From NCBI GenBank assembly GCA_029255685.2, contig CM055316.2, positions 77,312,861 through 77,376,860 on the forward strand: a DNA stretch of 64,000 nt. Reading direction: 5' to 3'. Source of the stretch: Silene conica (Eukaryota > Streptophyta > Magnoliopsida > Caryophyllales > Caryophyllaceae). Positions 19,524 to 33,055 of this stretch are shown one piece after another (the stretch's first letter is position 1; every line of letters begins with the position of its first letter). The notes beneath the pieces were generated by a model, which searched no databases, was not told the DNA's origin, and worked only from the letters and a program-made list of their open reading frames with translations. The position numbers and the translations under genes are program-made.

Positions 19524-21475
19524 AACCAACTGGTAAGTGTTGGAGATTATTACGGTATATTGAAATATGCAGTAATCAGAATAATATAATATTCGCAATA
19601 AACATATTATATGTAATAGGTGATGCGATTCAGATCTCGATAGTACTATAAATATCATGTCAATGTAATGATTTGGGACACGAACGAACAATATCAATAA
19701 TACTACGATTCTATCTATCTCTATTTCTAAAGTGGTATCAGAACTCCACGCTCTTGAAGCCTAAAAACGATCTTTTCGCTGCTCTGCCAGAGGGATTAGT
19801 AAATTATGGCGGGATTTTTTTGCGGTGTTTTTTTTTTTTTTAAAAAAAAAATATGATCTTTCGTTTGCAGTTTGTAATCGCTTGGCTACTCTCTTCCTTC
19901 TAAATTTATTGTTAAAATTATGCCAATTAGATGGTTGTATGGTACGTACCATGTACTTCCATATAATAAGGGTGCTACGACTACGAGCACCAAATTTTTG
20001 GTGTTATGATTCATTGATCGAATAGAAATTTGAAAAGATTGGCGTTTTCTTTCGATTGAATTTCAGGTTCGAAAAATCTGCAGCGTTCCTGATCATGAAA
20101 TTTCAATAACCTCAGGAAAGTAACCCCAACAATCACACGAAATTTCCTAACCTCAGGTTCGAAAGATGTTACACAGGACCGACTTGGGACGCTGTCGTTT
20201 CTATTTGTTGGCGAATCTCCTGTCGCTCTGGAATTGTTCCGGTCTTTTCTTCCCTGCTTACCGGCGCGCTTGTGAACTTGAACATTGGTTATTCTAGTAT
20301 AGTGCTGGATTCAACTGAACAAAAACGGGTTGTCGAAAATGTATCGGAGTTTTGTTAGGCATTACCAATGTCAAATGTTTAATATGAATTGAATTGGATT
20401 GGGCTTTTGCCATGGTTGAGATGTAATCTTTCACGTACGGTACATTAGTCATTCTATTAACCTACGTATTGATCAATAATGGGGGTGATAGCAGCGCCAC
20501 TCGTGTCCGCTGGACAGCTGAACTTTTGATTTAAATTTTTCGATTTTACTTCTGATCGTACTAGTTTGCCCTTGCTCAAATATTTCACCCCCTAACTTTC
20601 AATCGTAATTTCGGTACTAAATACGTCCACATTTTAAGTAACTACTTGTATGTAAGCTCTTCGATGCATTCTAAACTATTTAACAAAATAAGGCGGGTTT
20701 CAAACTATTTACCAAAAATGGGTCAACGTCATCAATTCCGATTTTTTAATTTTTTTTCTAAAAATTAGCACTTGTCGTTATCCTGAACAGCGACATGTTA
20801 CTTCCATATTTGTATTTGACGAGTTACCTTCGTCATGTCCGTTCTCCTTACTCCGGCCACCAAATAATGCGAAACCGGGCTATGTTGAATGGCTGACGAA
20901 GCTTGTGAACCCAGACAATGCGAAACCGGGGTATGTTGCTCCAATGGCTCTATTACTTAAACCACTTCGAGGTCTTCTGCCCATGCCATCAACATACCTT
21001 CTTATTGCAGAAGTATGTTTTAGACAGTGGGTACTCAAGCCTATACCTGAAACGTCGGTCGATCCGTATTTTTACCATAAAAGTATCAATCATGAAAAGT
21101 CTAGCTAGGATTGAGATCGGTCGCCACTTTTCGGATTGTAGAATCGTAAGATCCTACAATCCGGACCGTGAGTTTAGTTAACAACATTAATCCACAGAAC
21201 CAAGACTAGCTTAATTAAGCATTAGCAGTGAGTTTAAGCGAAAAGCCAAAAATGTGTATAGATCAATCATTGTTGAAAAGTCTAGCTTAAGTTACAATAA
21301 AGGCGACCAAGACTTTATAAACCATTGCGCAATCTTTACCATACAAGTATCAATCATGCATGAAAACATTTTTCAAAGAGTTTGAACTTAATTTAATAGA
21401 ATTGAACGTTGGACTGAACTAAAATAAGAATTAATTTGTGAAAAGATAGAGCTGAACTGAATTGAGGGGTTGTTT
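19524..21475. other. Intergenic: RLP 3' region and unassigned sequence
   Basis: TTTGCAG at 19864-19870 is a plausible acceptor for the 3'-UTR intron that starts near 19532. Bases 20179-20372 are about 200 bp strongly similar to 25918-26117, downstream of the next RLP gene, and look like a retained part of the duplicated gene unit. The rest is AT-rich with no clear coding sequence. Confidence 0.5.
20179..20372 (+). repeat. Conserved RLP-downstream block, copy 1
   Basis: It starts ACCGACTTGGGACGCTGTCG and ends near TGTATCGGAGTTTTGTTAGG. It aligns in the same orientation with 25918-26117, with scattered substitutions and small indels. The reading frame is not preserved between copies, so it is more likely untranslated or regulatory sequence than protein-coding. 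Confidence 0.65.
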
Positions 21476-21707
21476 GGTTTAACAAGTGTAATGGTATAGA
21501 ATGGAGTTTGATAGTATGGTAGTATGAGGTTCGAAATTCATATTTTCCAAATCTCGTTTGGTTCATCACAAATTATAGAAGGGGGAATGGAGTTTGAATC
21601 CAATGAGAGAGGGTGGGCATGAGATTTCAAGGGGTTGGGGTGGAGTTATAATTTAATGGATATCTAACTCCATTCCAAAATCACCCAACCAAACACTTGA
21701 ATAGAAC
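21476..21707. mobile_element. Small MITE-like element (TGTTTGGTT ends)
   Basis: GGGGTTGTTTGGTTTAAC at the left and CACCCAACCAAACACTT at the right share an inverted TGTTTGGTT core. The 230-bp non-coding body has further internal GGAGTTTGA/ACTCCATT words. Target duplication is uncertain (TGA at both sides). Confidence 0.45.
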
Positions 21708-21815
21708 TAAATTATTCGACACGATCGAATATAAATAAACTGAACTAAAATAAGTCAAAATTAAGTTGACAGCGACATTACTCTATTTTTTTTGCACCGT
21801 ATTATGGGTCGTATC

Positions 21816-22344
21816 TAGGGATGACAGTGGGTCGGGTCCCCGATCCAGACCCTTAGGGTCTGAATTTTTGAGACTCGCTCGGGCAAGGGTCGAGTATGAG
21901 TCTTATATAAAACTTCGGGTCCGGGTCTTAGCGTTGGGATTCAACCCGACCCTTAGACCCGTATATTTATTAAAAACAAAAAAAGAAGGAAAAACACACT
22001 TACGAACGTCAATAACCCAAATAACACACGTACAGACGACCCTTATCATTTATGACTAATATACTATACGCATATCCAAATACTTATTAAAAAAATGAGG
22101 AAATTGACGAAAATAAAGTTGGGCTACTAGGCAAATGATATAATTTAAGAAAAAAATTGTTTAGTCAAAGTAAAAACAGATTCTATGGTAGACCTTACCC
22201 TGATTCGGACCCATCTGGACAGGTATGAGTCCAGTAATTTCAAACCCATTAGGGTCTAAATGGATATGGATCCAAGGTATATGACTCGAATTTGAATCTG
22301 AATCTTGTTGAACCCTACCCAGATCCTACTCATTATCAATCCTA
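21816..22344 (+). mobile_element. hAT-type MITE, copy 1, with exact 8-bp target duplication
   Basis: This 529-bp non-coding element begins TAGGGATGACAGTGGGTCGG and ends TACTCATTATCAATCCTA. The exact 8-bp duplication GTCGTATC is at 21808-21815 and 22345-22352. The body is rich in GGGTC/GACCC words. It is the same family and orientation as 29416-29869. The 8-bp duplication and TAGGG terminus indicate the hAT superfamily. Confidence 0.9.
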
Positions 22345-22517
22345 GTCGTATCGTATACGATATTGGATTGTCGAGTTCATAAACAAACCAGAGAAAGTAT
22401 CCTCATATGTGTCCTAATCTACATTGAAAAGTTTAGCCCAAATTACACTTACATCCAGAAGATCAAGACTTTATACATGCATACATTAACTTCGTACTCA
22501 AACCAGTACCATACAAG

Positions 22518-22524
22518 TATAAAT
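22518..22524 (+). promoter_or_regulatory. TATA box of the RLP gene at 22608
   Basis: TATAAAT lies 84-90 bases before the ATG. Confidence 0.55.
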
Positions 22525-22607
22525 AATGCATACATTAACGTTTTAATCAACCAAACAAACATCATTCACTCGTTAATTATATTCAAATACAACAATTTTA
22601 CGTAAAA

Positions 22608-25490
22608 ATGACAGCCCATTTCCCCCCTAAACTATATAATCACCTTCATCTTCACCTTCTCCAACTACTCTTTAGTGCGTGGCTAATAACCTATTGTAGC
22701 TGCGAAGCCATTCGTGCCGACAACCATTGTGTAGAGACTGAGAGAGATGCACTGCTTCAATTTAAACAAGGCATTCGTGTCGACAGTTGCAGGATTCTCG
22801 ATGATTGGGGACACACTCTCGACTGCTGTCAATGGCGCGGTATACAATGCAACAACCACTCTGGCCATGTTATCGGTCTCAATCTTCCTGGCTCTGTCGA
22901 TAATTATTACAATTACGGTCCTTGTCTAGAAGGTACACTCAGTGTTTCTTTACTTAAATTGAAGCATTTGAAATATTTGGACCTTAGTTTTAATAATTTC
23001 TCAGAACCATTACCCAAATTTATAGGTTCACTAGCTAGCTTAGAACACCTTGATCTCTCCCATGCTGGTTTCGGGGGGGTAATTCCTCAAGAAATCGGAA
23101 ATCTTTCCAGATTAACATCCCTCGATCTAAGCGGGAACAATATCCCGAGGGAGGAAAACTTGTGGTGGCTTTCGCGTTTGAGGTTGATTAGGGAAGTCGA
23201 TTTGAGTTATATAGATCTAAGTACGACTGCAAACACATGGCTCTCCATTGTTAACAATCTACCTTTCTTACAAAAGCTTCATTTGGATATTTGTTTCCTG
23301 ACTCTAAACTCACCGCCTTCTCTTTCTCTTTCGTATATTAATTCAACCACAACCCTGAGTGTCCTCGGTCTTTCATATAATAACTTGAACAATACATACA
23401 TATTTGAGTGGTTGTCGAACTTGAGTGGACTTGAGACCAGCCTTACATATCTTGATTTCTCGAAAAATCATGAGATGTTTGGAAATAATTTGCAATCGGC
23501 TCGACATTCAATGAAACGCCTTGATAATTTATGTAGCTTGGAAACCTTAAACTTGATGAGTACTAATCTCAATTACAAGTTCAATGACATCATCCAATCG
23601 TTTTCTAAATGTCCACACAAGGCATTGATGTCTCTACAGTTAAGTGAAAACCATGTTTGGGGATCGATTCCGGACAACATTGGTGAATTTTCTTTGTTAA
23701 GGGTATTAGAGCTCTATGAAAATCAACTGAATGGTACTATTTCCCAATCATTAGGAAAACTTACTATGCTTGAGGGTTTGGATCTTTCTTACAATTCGTT
23801 AAATGGAAGTCTCACAATTGCCCACTTATCAAACCTTTATAAATTGCGTGATCTGAACTTGTTTCCTAACACGGAAATTGTGGTTAACATTACTGGTAAT
23901 TGGATTCCTCCATTTCAGCTAGATACGCTAATTTTAAAGTCATGCAAGGTAGGTCCTTATTTTCCAAGGTGGATTACAACTCAAAAATACTTGTCCGAGC
24001 TTGATATATCCAATGCTGGTATTTCAGACAGTATTCCTATTTCCTTTTGGAACGAAAGCTTGTCGCCAAGCATTAGATACCTCGACATGTCTCTCAATAT
24101 GATTAACGGTACAATTCCGGATGTATCGATTATCTTTGATAACCTCCCTCAAATTAAACTTGGCTACAACCTCTTGGAAGGTGTAATACCCTCGTTTCTA
24201 AGAAACAATGTATCAACTCTATATCTAAACAACAATAAGTTTTCAAAAGGCCTAATTCCTTTCTTATGCCCACATATACGAATGCCTCTCTCCGATCTTG
24301 ACCTATCAAGTAACTTGTTTTCAGAAAAGTTACCGGACTGTTGGAGCTATTTCGATCAATTAATTCACTTGCATTTAGAGAACAATGGTCTTTGGGGAAG
24401 TTTACCGACCTCTATTGGTGCGTTAAACCAACTTGGTGGTTTACACTTGAGCAACAATAATTTATCTGGTAGTTTACCAGCATCCCTGGTGAACTGTACG
24501 TCCTTGGTAATTCTGGACCTTGCAAATAACTCATTGATTGGTCACATACCTCCTGACTTTGGGCATAGTTTCGGAAATCTTGTCATTGTTACCCTACAAA
24601 GTAATCGCTTTGTTGGGGTTCTACCTACAAGCTTTTGTTACCTTTTACACCTCCAAATCTTGGACCTTTCGAACAACTACATCTCTGGAATCATTCCAAG
24701 ATGTTTGTACAAACTAGTAAGCATGGCTAACACAGAGGATGACTCCTCTCCAATGTTGGGGTACTATCTAGGCCAAAATCCTAACGATGATGCACGCGTG
24801 ATGTGGAAAAGAAACGAACAAACATTTGGTCGTAGCTACTCATCATCATTAGGAACATTAAGTGTATTTGTTGATAACAATCCATTAACATTACTTAAAG
24901 GCATTGATATATCCAACAATCAGCTAGAAGGTCATATTCCATATGGCATATCAAGTCTTATTGGTTTGAAATTCTTAAATCTATCACGAAACAATCTTAC
25001 GGGTGGTGTTGTGTTAACAATAGGTCAGCTAACATCTTTAGAATTTCTTGATTTATCACATAACCGTCTCTCTGGTGAAATTCCTCCGAGTTTAACTCAA
25101 ATTAGTTGTCTATCAATATTAGATGTTTCCTACAATAACTTAACAGGGAAGATCCCCGCTGGCACACAATTACAAAGTTTCGATGCCTCATCATACATTG
25201 GAAACCCTGGACTTTGTGGAGCACCGCTTTCTAAATGTGATGGAGATGAAGCACCTGCCATCTCCATCACACGAATTAGAGAAGGCAAGCAAGGCATGAA
25301 AGACGACTTTATGTTAGGATTATACATAAGTGCTGTTCTTGGATTCATCATAGGATTTTGGGGAGTTTGTGGCACTTTAATTATGAAAAGATCGTGGAGG
25401 CATGCTTATTTCCGATTCTATGAAAACACAAGAGACAAGATTTATGTTACGTGGGTTGTTAAAATAGCCAGAGCTTGGAGGAGACCTTAA
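22608..25490 (+). CDS. LRR receptor-like protein, EIX1/2-like (intact, 960 aa)
   Basis: This is a single-exon receptor-like protein. Residues 1 to about 33 hold the signal peptide (hydrophobic LLQLLFSAWLITYCSC). The N-cap has CVETERDALLQFKQGI and DCCQWRGIQCNNHSGHV, the pattern of EIX-type receptors. LRRs run from about 95 to 860 with many N-glycosylation sites (NLSGL, NNLSG). The island (residues about 705-765, with VMWKRNEQTF) precedes the last four LRRs. GNPGLCGAPLSKCDGDE closes the ectodomain. The helix at about 899-926 has GFIIGFWG. The tail is YFRFYENTRDKIYVTWVVKIARAWRRP, in which YFRF fits the YxxPhi endocytic motif described for tomato EIX receptors. It is closely related to the minus-strand copies at 36245 and 62151. 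The ATG context AAAAATGAC is shared with the copies at 36245 and 44019. Confidence 0.94.
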   Translation: MTAHFPPKLYNHLHLHLLQLLFSAWLITYCSCEAIRADNHCVETERDALLQFKQGIRVDSCRILDDWGHTLDCCQWRGIQCNNHSGHVIGLNLPGSVDNYYNYGPCLEGTLSVSLLKLKHLKYLDLSFNNFSEPLPKFIGSLASLEHLDLSHAGFGGVIPQEIGNLSRLTSLDLSGNNIPREENLWWLSRLRLIREVDLSYIDLSTTANTWLSIVNNLPFLQKLHLDICFLTLNSPPSLSLSYINSTTTLSVLGLSYNNLNNTYIFEWLSNLSGLETSLTYLDFSKNHEMFGNNLQSARHSMKRLDNLCSLETLNLMSTNLNYKFNDIIQSFSKCPHKALMSLQLSENHVWGSIPDNIGEFSLLRVLELYENQLNGTISQSLGKLTMLEGLDLSYNSLNGSLTIAHLSNLYKLRDLNLFPNTEIVVNITGNWIPPFQLDTLILKSCKVGPYFPRWITTQKYLSELDISNAGISDSIPISFWNESLSPSIRYLDMSLNMINGTIPDVSIIFDNLPQIKLGYNLLEGVIPSFLRNNVSTLYLNNNKFSKGLIPFLCPHIRMPLSDLDLSSNLFSEKLPDCWSYFDQLIHLHLENNGLWGSLPTSIGALNQLGGLHLSNNNLSGSLPASLVNCTSLVILDLANNSLIGHIPPDFGHSFGNLVIVTLQSNRFVGVLPTSFCYLLHLQILDLSNNYISGIIPRCLYKLVSMANTEDDSSPMLGYYLGQNPNDDARVMWKRNEQTFGRSYSSSLGTLSVFVDNNPLTLLKGIDISNNQLEGHIPYGISSLIGLKFLNLSRNNLTGGVVLTIGQLTSLEFLDLSHNRLSGEIPPSLTQISCLSILDVSYNNLTGKIPAGTQLQSFDASSYIGNPGLCGAPLSKCDGDEAPAISITRIREGKQGMKDDFMLGLYISAVLGFIIGFWGVCGTLIMKRSWRHAYFRFYENTRDKIYVTWVVKIARAWRRP

Positions 25491-28402
<2,912 letters not shown>

Positions 28403-29297
28403 TTAAGTGTGACTTTGTCAACTTAACACGATTATTACGTTATGTCACATTATTGTTGATTTGAGATTGAGATTTGAGATTGTAACAAAGCTGACTTTTT
28501 CTTAAGCGACTGAATAAAGTTGACTTTTTCTTTCTTTTTTAAGTCTGACGATTTTTGCATGTGCAAATGCATGTCCTTCAGCCAATTAAAGGCAGGCTTC
28601 GCGGTTAATCTCAAACCGGCTTGTCGTGTAACTCGTGTTCGTGTTCGTGTTCATGTCAACTTTAATACAAATAGATTATCACTATCCTGTTTATAATCCG
28701 ACCCAATTGCATAAACGAATCATTTGTCTTAACCCTAACTCAGCCCATTTAATTTTTTCCATAACCCAATACGTGACATGTTTAACCAATTTATCTTTTA
28801 GTAGGTCGTTTTTAACTCACTTAACATGTTTAAACCAACAAAGTAATAAACTATACTAAGCTTTATAACCTTATTATCCCGGAAATGATGAATGAAAATG
28901 CTTAGTTTAGCATATTTAAAGTTGTTTGATTGAATCATTGATTCAGCCAAATATATTATGATACTTTTAAATAAATGGTTTTTCTAACGTGTATCCTTAG
29001 GACACACATTAATAGTCAAAATGCGGAAAAACTTACACCATATTTTCATTAATTATAGTCAAAATGAGTTTCTACCTAAAAATCAAATGATAATATGTTG
29101 TAAATCTTTCCGTATTTAGAGTATTAATATGTGCCTTAATAGCACACAATAAAAAAAACCGTCAAATAAATGGATTATTCGAGTCAGAATTGTATCAAAA
29201 GAGCTCAAATCTAACTATACCCATTAAAGTTTCGTGTCATAAGACGGTGGGCTAGGTGGGGGTCGTGGACTCGTGGTGGTGGTGGTGGTTGGTGGTG
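28403..29297. other. Intergenic: AT-rich, with degenerate MITE-like words
   Basis: Bases 28585-28860 contain TGTCGTGTAACTCGTGTTCG and several AACCC words, reminiscent of degenerate hAT MITEs; no termini were found. A GGT microsatellite (29274-29301) leads into the hairpin that follows. No gene is recognised. Confidence 0.4.
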
Positions 29298-29399
29298 GTG
29301 GTTTGGTTTGGATGAGATGAAGTACCACATGAGACCTAAGAATGATAGTAATCATTCTTAGGTCTCATATGGTACTTCATCTCATCCAAACCAAACCAC
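29298..29399. repeat. Near-perfect 48-bp inverted repeat with 6-base spacer
   Basis: The arms 29298-29345 and 29352-29399 are complementary at 47 of 48 positions; the single difference is in CCACATGAG versus CTCATATGG. The spacer is TAGTAA. A transcript would form a long hairpin with a tiny loop. It ends 16 bases before the hAT MITE. It could be a foldback MITE or a young small-RNA precursor. Confidence 0.9.
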
Positions 29400-29415
29400 G
29401 ACCATCAACCACGAC

Positions 29416-29869
29416 TAGGGATGGCAATGGGTCGGGTACCTAACCCAGATTTTCAGGGTCGGACCCTAATGAGTCGGGTATGAGTTTGAATTTTTGAAAT
29501 CCACTCGAGTATGGGTCTTATATAAAAACATCGGGTCCGGGTTCGGGTCTTGGTGTTGGGACCCTACCCGACCCTTAAACCCTTATATTTATTTTTAAAA
29601 AAAACACACATACGAACGTCAATAACTCAAATAATACACACATACATACGACCTTTATTAGTTATCAATATACTAGGTAAATGATATAATTTAGGGAAAA
29701 ATTTGTTTTGTCAAAGAAAAAAGTAAACCCTACCCAAACCCGGACCCTCTGGGTCGGGTATGGATCCATTAATTTCGGACCCTTCCGGATATGAGTTCAA
29801 GGAATGTGACCCAGGGTCGGTTCCGGATCTTACTGGACCCTACCCAAACCCTACCCATTACCAAATCTA
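29416..29869 (+). mobile_element. hAT-type MITE, copy 2, with exact 8-bp target duplication
   Basis: The 454-bp element begins TAGGGATGGCAATGGGTCGG and ends CTACCCATTACCAAATCTA. The exact duplication ACCACGAC is at 29408-29415 and 29870-29877. The body matches 21816-22344 (for example ACGAACGTCAATAAC), with deletions. Confidence 0.92.
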
Positions 29870-29984
29870 ACCACGACCACCACCAAGCCCACCGTCCCTT
29901 CTCATATTTGGCGAGAATTGGTTGATTGGTTAAAAAGAGTAGCCTTAAAATAGGCAAAGTGAACAAGGCCCTCAAGGCCCTCAA

Positions 29985-30925
29985 GGCCCTCTGGGTATTC
30001 TAGTCAAATATTTTTACCCTAAGTATCGTAAGGATTTTACAATTCCTCTACACAAATCCAAGGTGTACAATAATCCTTCTTACGCGTGGCAAGGGATTTG
30101 CAAGAGCGCAACAATATCTTCTTTTGGTTTTGCATGGAAGGTTGGTAATGGTAAGCTCTTAAATCTGGTGTCTGATAACTAAGTCATTGGTGGCAAACCT
30201 TTGTTTCGAACTGAAATCCCTACTTCTTTTACAATTAATGATTTACTTCTTCCGGATGAGAATTGAAACCTTGGACCTCTGTTTCGACTCTTTCGTCGGG
30301 AGTCGGCAATTTCAATCTTGTCTTTGGAGCCTCCAAATTTGTTTGATGATGATTTTCTCTATTGGAAATATACAGAAGATGGCCATTAATCAATTAAGTC
30401 TAGTTATTCGTTTCTCCTTACCAAAGTCAGTGCCGTTATGACGCATCCTTCCATTCAGTCTTTCCCTTGGAATTTGATTTGGGGCTCTCCTTATTCTCGC
30501 CAGCTTCCGCTTTTACTCTGGAGCATTGTTCATGATATTGTGCCGACAAAATGCAAACTTTCTGATCGTGGATTTAGCATCTCAACTACTTGTGTTTTCT
30601 ACAATGATCAACCTTAAACTTCAGATCACATTTTCCGTTCGTGTGATTTGTCCAACATGTTTGGCGCGCCTCCGTTGGGCTTAATTCGGTTGCAAACCCA
30701 GAGGTTCCTTTAGCACGTTGGATTGCCGATCTCTTCAGGATTTTTCATCTTCACCCGTCTTCTGAAAATGATAATAAGCTTGCTTTCTTCTATATCCTTC
30801 GTGCTATTTGCCTCTCGCGCAACTCAATTATTTTTAATGTTGCGTCTGTCACTCCGGCGCAAATCATTCTCCTCGCTGATTCAATTGTCTCCAAGCATCA
30901 TTAACTGTGTCACCATAAAATATTG
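29985..30925 (+). pseudogene. LINE retrotransposon 3' remnant (zf-RVT region)
   Basis: Broken frames read through SYAWQGICKSATISSFGFAW, then FPWNLIWGSPYSRQLPLLLW, then TKCKLSDRGF. This is the zinc-binding region (zf-RVT) that follows reverse transcriptase in plant LINEs and related pseudogenes. A C-terminal stretch reads AQIILLADSIVSKHH. Several stops and frame changes show it is dead. The 5' part is missing. The identification rests on motif memory, so the family is uncertain. Confidence 0.6.
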
Positions 30926-32025
30926 TTGACTCGCTCGCCTGTGATTCACTCAGGTACTGAGAAAAACAACGAAAGGGAAGAAGGTTGAGGCTAAACTCAA
31001 TGCTTTACATTAGCTCACTGTTTAACTTATATACAAAAGGCTATGCAAACAAAACAAAAGTAACGTATGTCCTATCATAACTCCTCTACTTATTCTATCA
31101 TTATTACTATAAACAAATACAATGAATGGGAATAGTCTCAGTATTCTTTTACTCCCCCTCAAGTTGGAGCACTTGGTAAACCAAGTCCCAACTTGCCCTC
31201 TAAATAGCAGAAAGTCTCCCCTCCAAGAGCTTTAGTGAATAAATCCGCTATTTGCTCTTTACTTCGAACGTGTGACGCGGTGATCGATTTATCCACCAAG
31301 TATTGCCGTATAAAATGACAATCTATTTCGATATGCTTAGTTCGATCGTGGAACACGGGATTCTTTGCAATATGTAATGCGGCTTGATTATCGCAAAACA
31401 ATTGCATCGGTTGTGTATGGAACACGCCCAATGAGGCAAGTAAAGCTCGTAACCAAATTAACTCACTCGTAACTACGGACATGGCTCGGTATTCTGCTTC
31501 TGCCGTTGATTTGGACACGGTGGCCTGTTTCTTCGTTCGCCATGATATCGGTGTTTTTCCGAGTGCCACAAAATAACCACTAATCGATCTCCTTGTAATT
31601 GGACAACTTGAATAATCTGAATCGCAGTATCCTCGTAGTTGCAAGTCGCAATTCCTGTCTATGATTATTCCCTTGCTTGGATTCATTTTAATGTATCGCA
31701 CCACTCGCAATGCCGCATCTCAATGTTCCTTTCGTGGCTCGTGAACGAATTGTGAAAGAATGTGGACTGCGTATACGAGATCAGGCCTTGTTATCGTAAG
31801 GTATACCAGCTGCCCCACAACCCTTCTGTATTTCATTACATCTTTCAGCACATTCCCTCTCGCCAAAGCCAATTCATGGCGCTGCTGTATCGGAGTATGG
31901 GCCGGCTTCGCCCCTGCCATTCCCGTCTCATTGATAATTCCTAAGGCGTATTTCCGCTGATTTAAAAATAAACCATGACCTCCTTGATCAACTTCTATTC
32001 CAAGAAAGAATTTTGTCATTTTTAT
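30926..32025 (-). pseudogene. Truncated Ty1/copia element: RT C-terminus, RNase H and 3' end
   Basis: Read on the minus strand, 32019-31720 encodes the end of a copia reverse transcriptase (FFLGIEV, LNQRKYALGI, RRVVGQLVYLTITRPDLVYAV). A TGA at about 31717-31719 replaces the Trp expected after PRKEH. The same frame then carries RNase H (YCDSDYS, STAEAEYRAM, FCDNQAALHIA, DRTKHIEIDCHFIR) to 31159. The purine tract TTGAGGGGGAGT (minus strand, near 31150-31162) marks the start of the 3' LTR, which runs toward about 30930. Everything 5' of RT is missing. It is unrelated to the two full copia elements at sequence level. Confidence 0.88.
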
Positions 32026-32034
32026 TTAACTTAT

Positions 32035-33055
32035 CTTTTTACCGGTGCCTTTTTCACATATTTTTTTTCCATGTTTTTGTCTTTTAAAAGAGAGATATAG
32101 TTGCATATCTTGCCCATATGGTAAGAAGTTCCAAAGAAACTCACTTAATAGACATCTAAAGACATAAAATATTTATTTCAATTACAAATAAGACTTGCTA
32201 GTTACTGTTAAAGTGGACAAAACCGCTATTATTATGTGTAACTAAATTTGACTTGAATAAAAGTTGTATCTAAAATAATTCACAAAAGTTTTGGAGAGAT
32301 GGTTTTTTATTAATATTACCGAGATACCTTTCTTATGATAGATAGTTTATCATTTTATTTAAATTTATATTTTTAGAGTTCTTTTTTCACATTTTTTTCC
32401 ATTTTTTGTTTGTCTTATTAAGTGAGATATCATAGTATATCTTGTCCATTTGGTAAAAAATTCAAAAGATATTCACATATAAAGAAGAAGAAAATCAGAG
32501 AAAAAGGAAAAAAGAAGGATAATCTTTAACTCTTCACGCTCTCAATCAGAAATAAGACTTGCTAGTTGTTGTAGACATTGTTAAAAACATGTTCCAAAAA
32601 ACAATAAATCACTTTTTAGATTGTATTTTCTTGTTTTTTTGGGTAAACTGTAACCACTTTTTGGTAAATAGGAACAACTTTAGAGTAAATAATGTCCACT
32701 TTGAGAAGAATGATCACTTTTAGTCACAAAAAATGGTCAATATTTATTCAAAAGTGGTCATACTTTTTAGTAGAATTTGTATAAAAAAAAAGTAAAAGAC
32801 CGAACACATTTGTGACAATTACAAACAAGACTTGCTAGTTGCTCCAAGAGCTGTTAGAAGTGACCTGGCCCGAGCCCAACCTAAATTGATAACCCATAGC
32901 ATCATTATTTTTTCCAACCGGAACCGACTCAACCCAACACGTGATCTAATATTAACTCAACCCGATTGACGATTCGACATTCGTCTTAATTCCTTTCACT
33001 TAAAAATACAATTAATACACTTACACATTATTTAAATATAAAAGGGTTTTTCCCA
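32035..33055 (-). repeat. Dispersed repeat module, copy B (inverted relative of 12516-13430)
   Basis: This is the reverse complement of copy A at about 12516-13430 with moderate divergence; shared blocks include TGCTAGTTG, AAGTGGTCATA and GACATTCGTCTTAATTC. It abuts the truncated copia on the left and the inverted-repeat element on the right. No protein is encoded. Confidence 0.7.
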
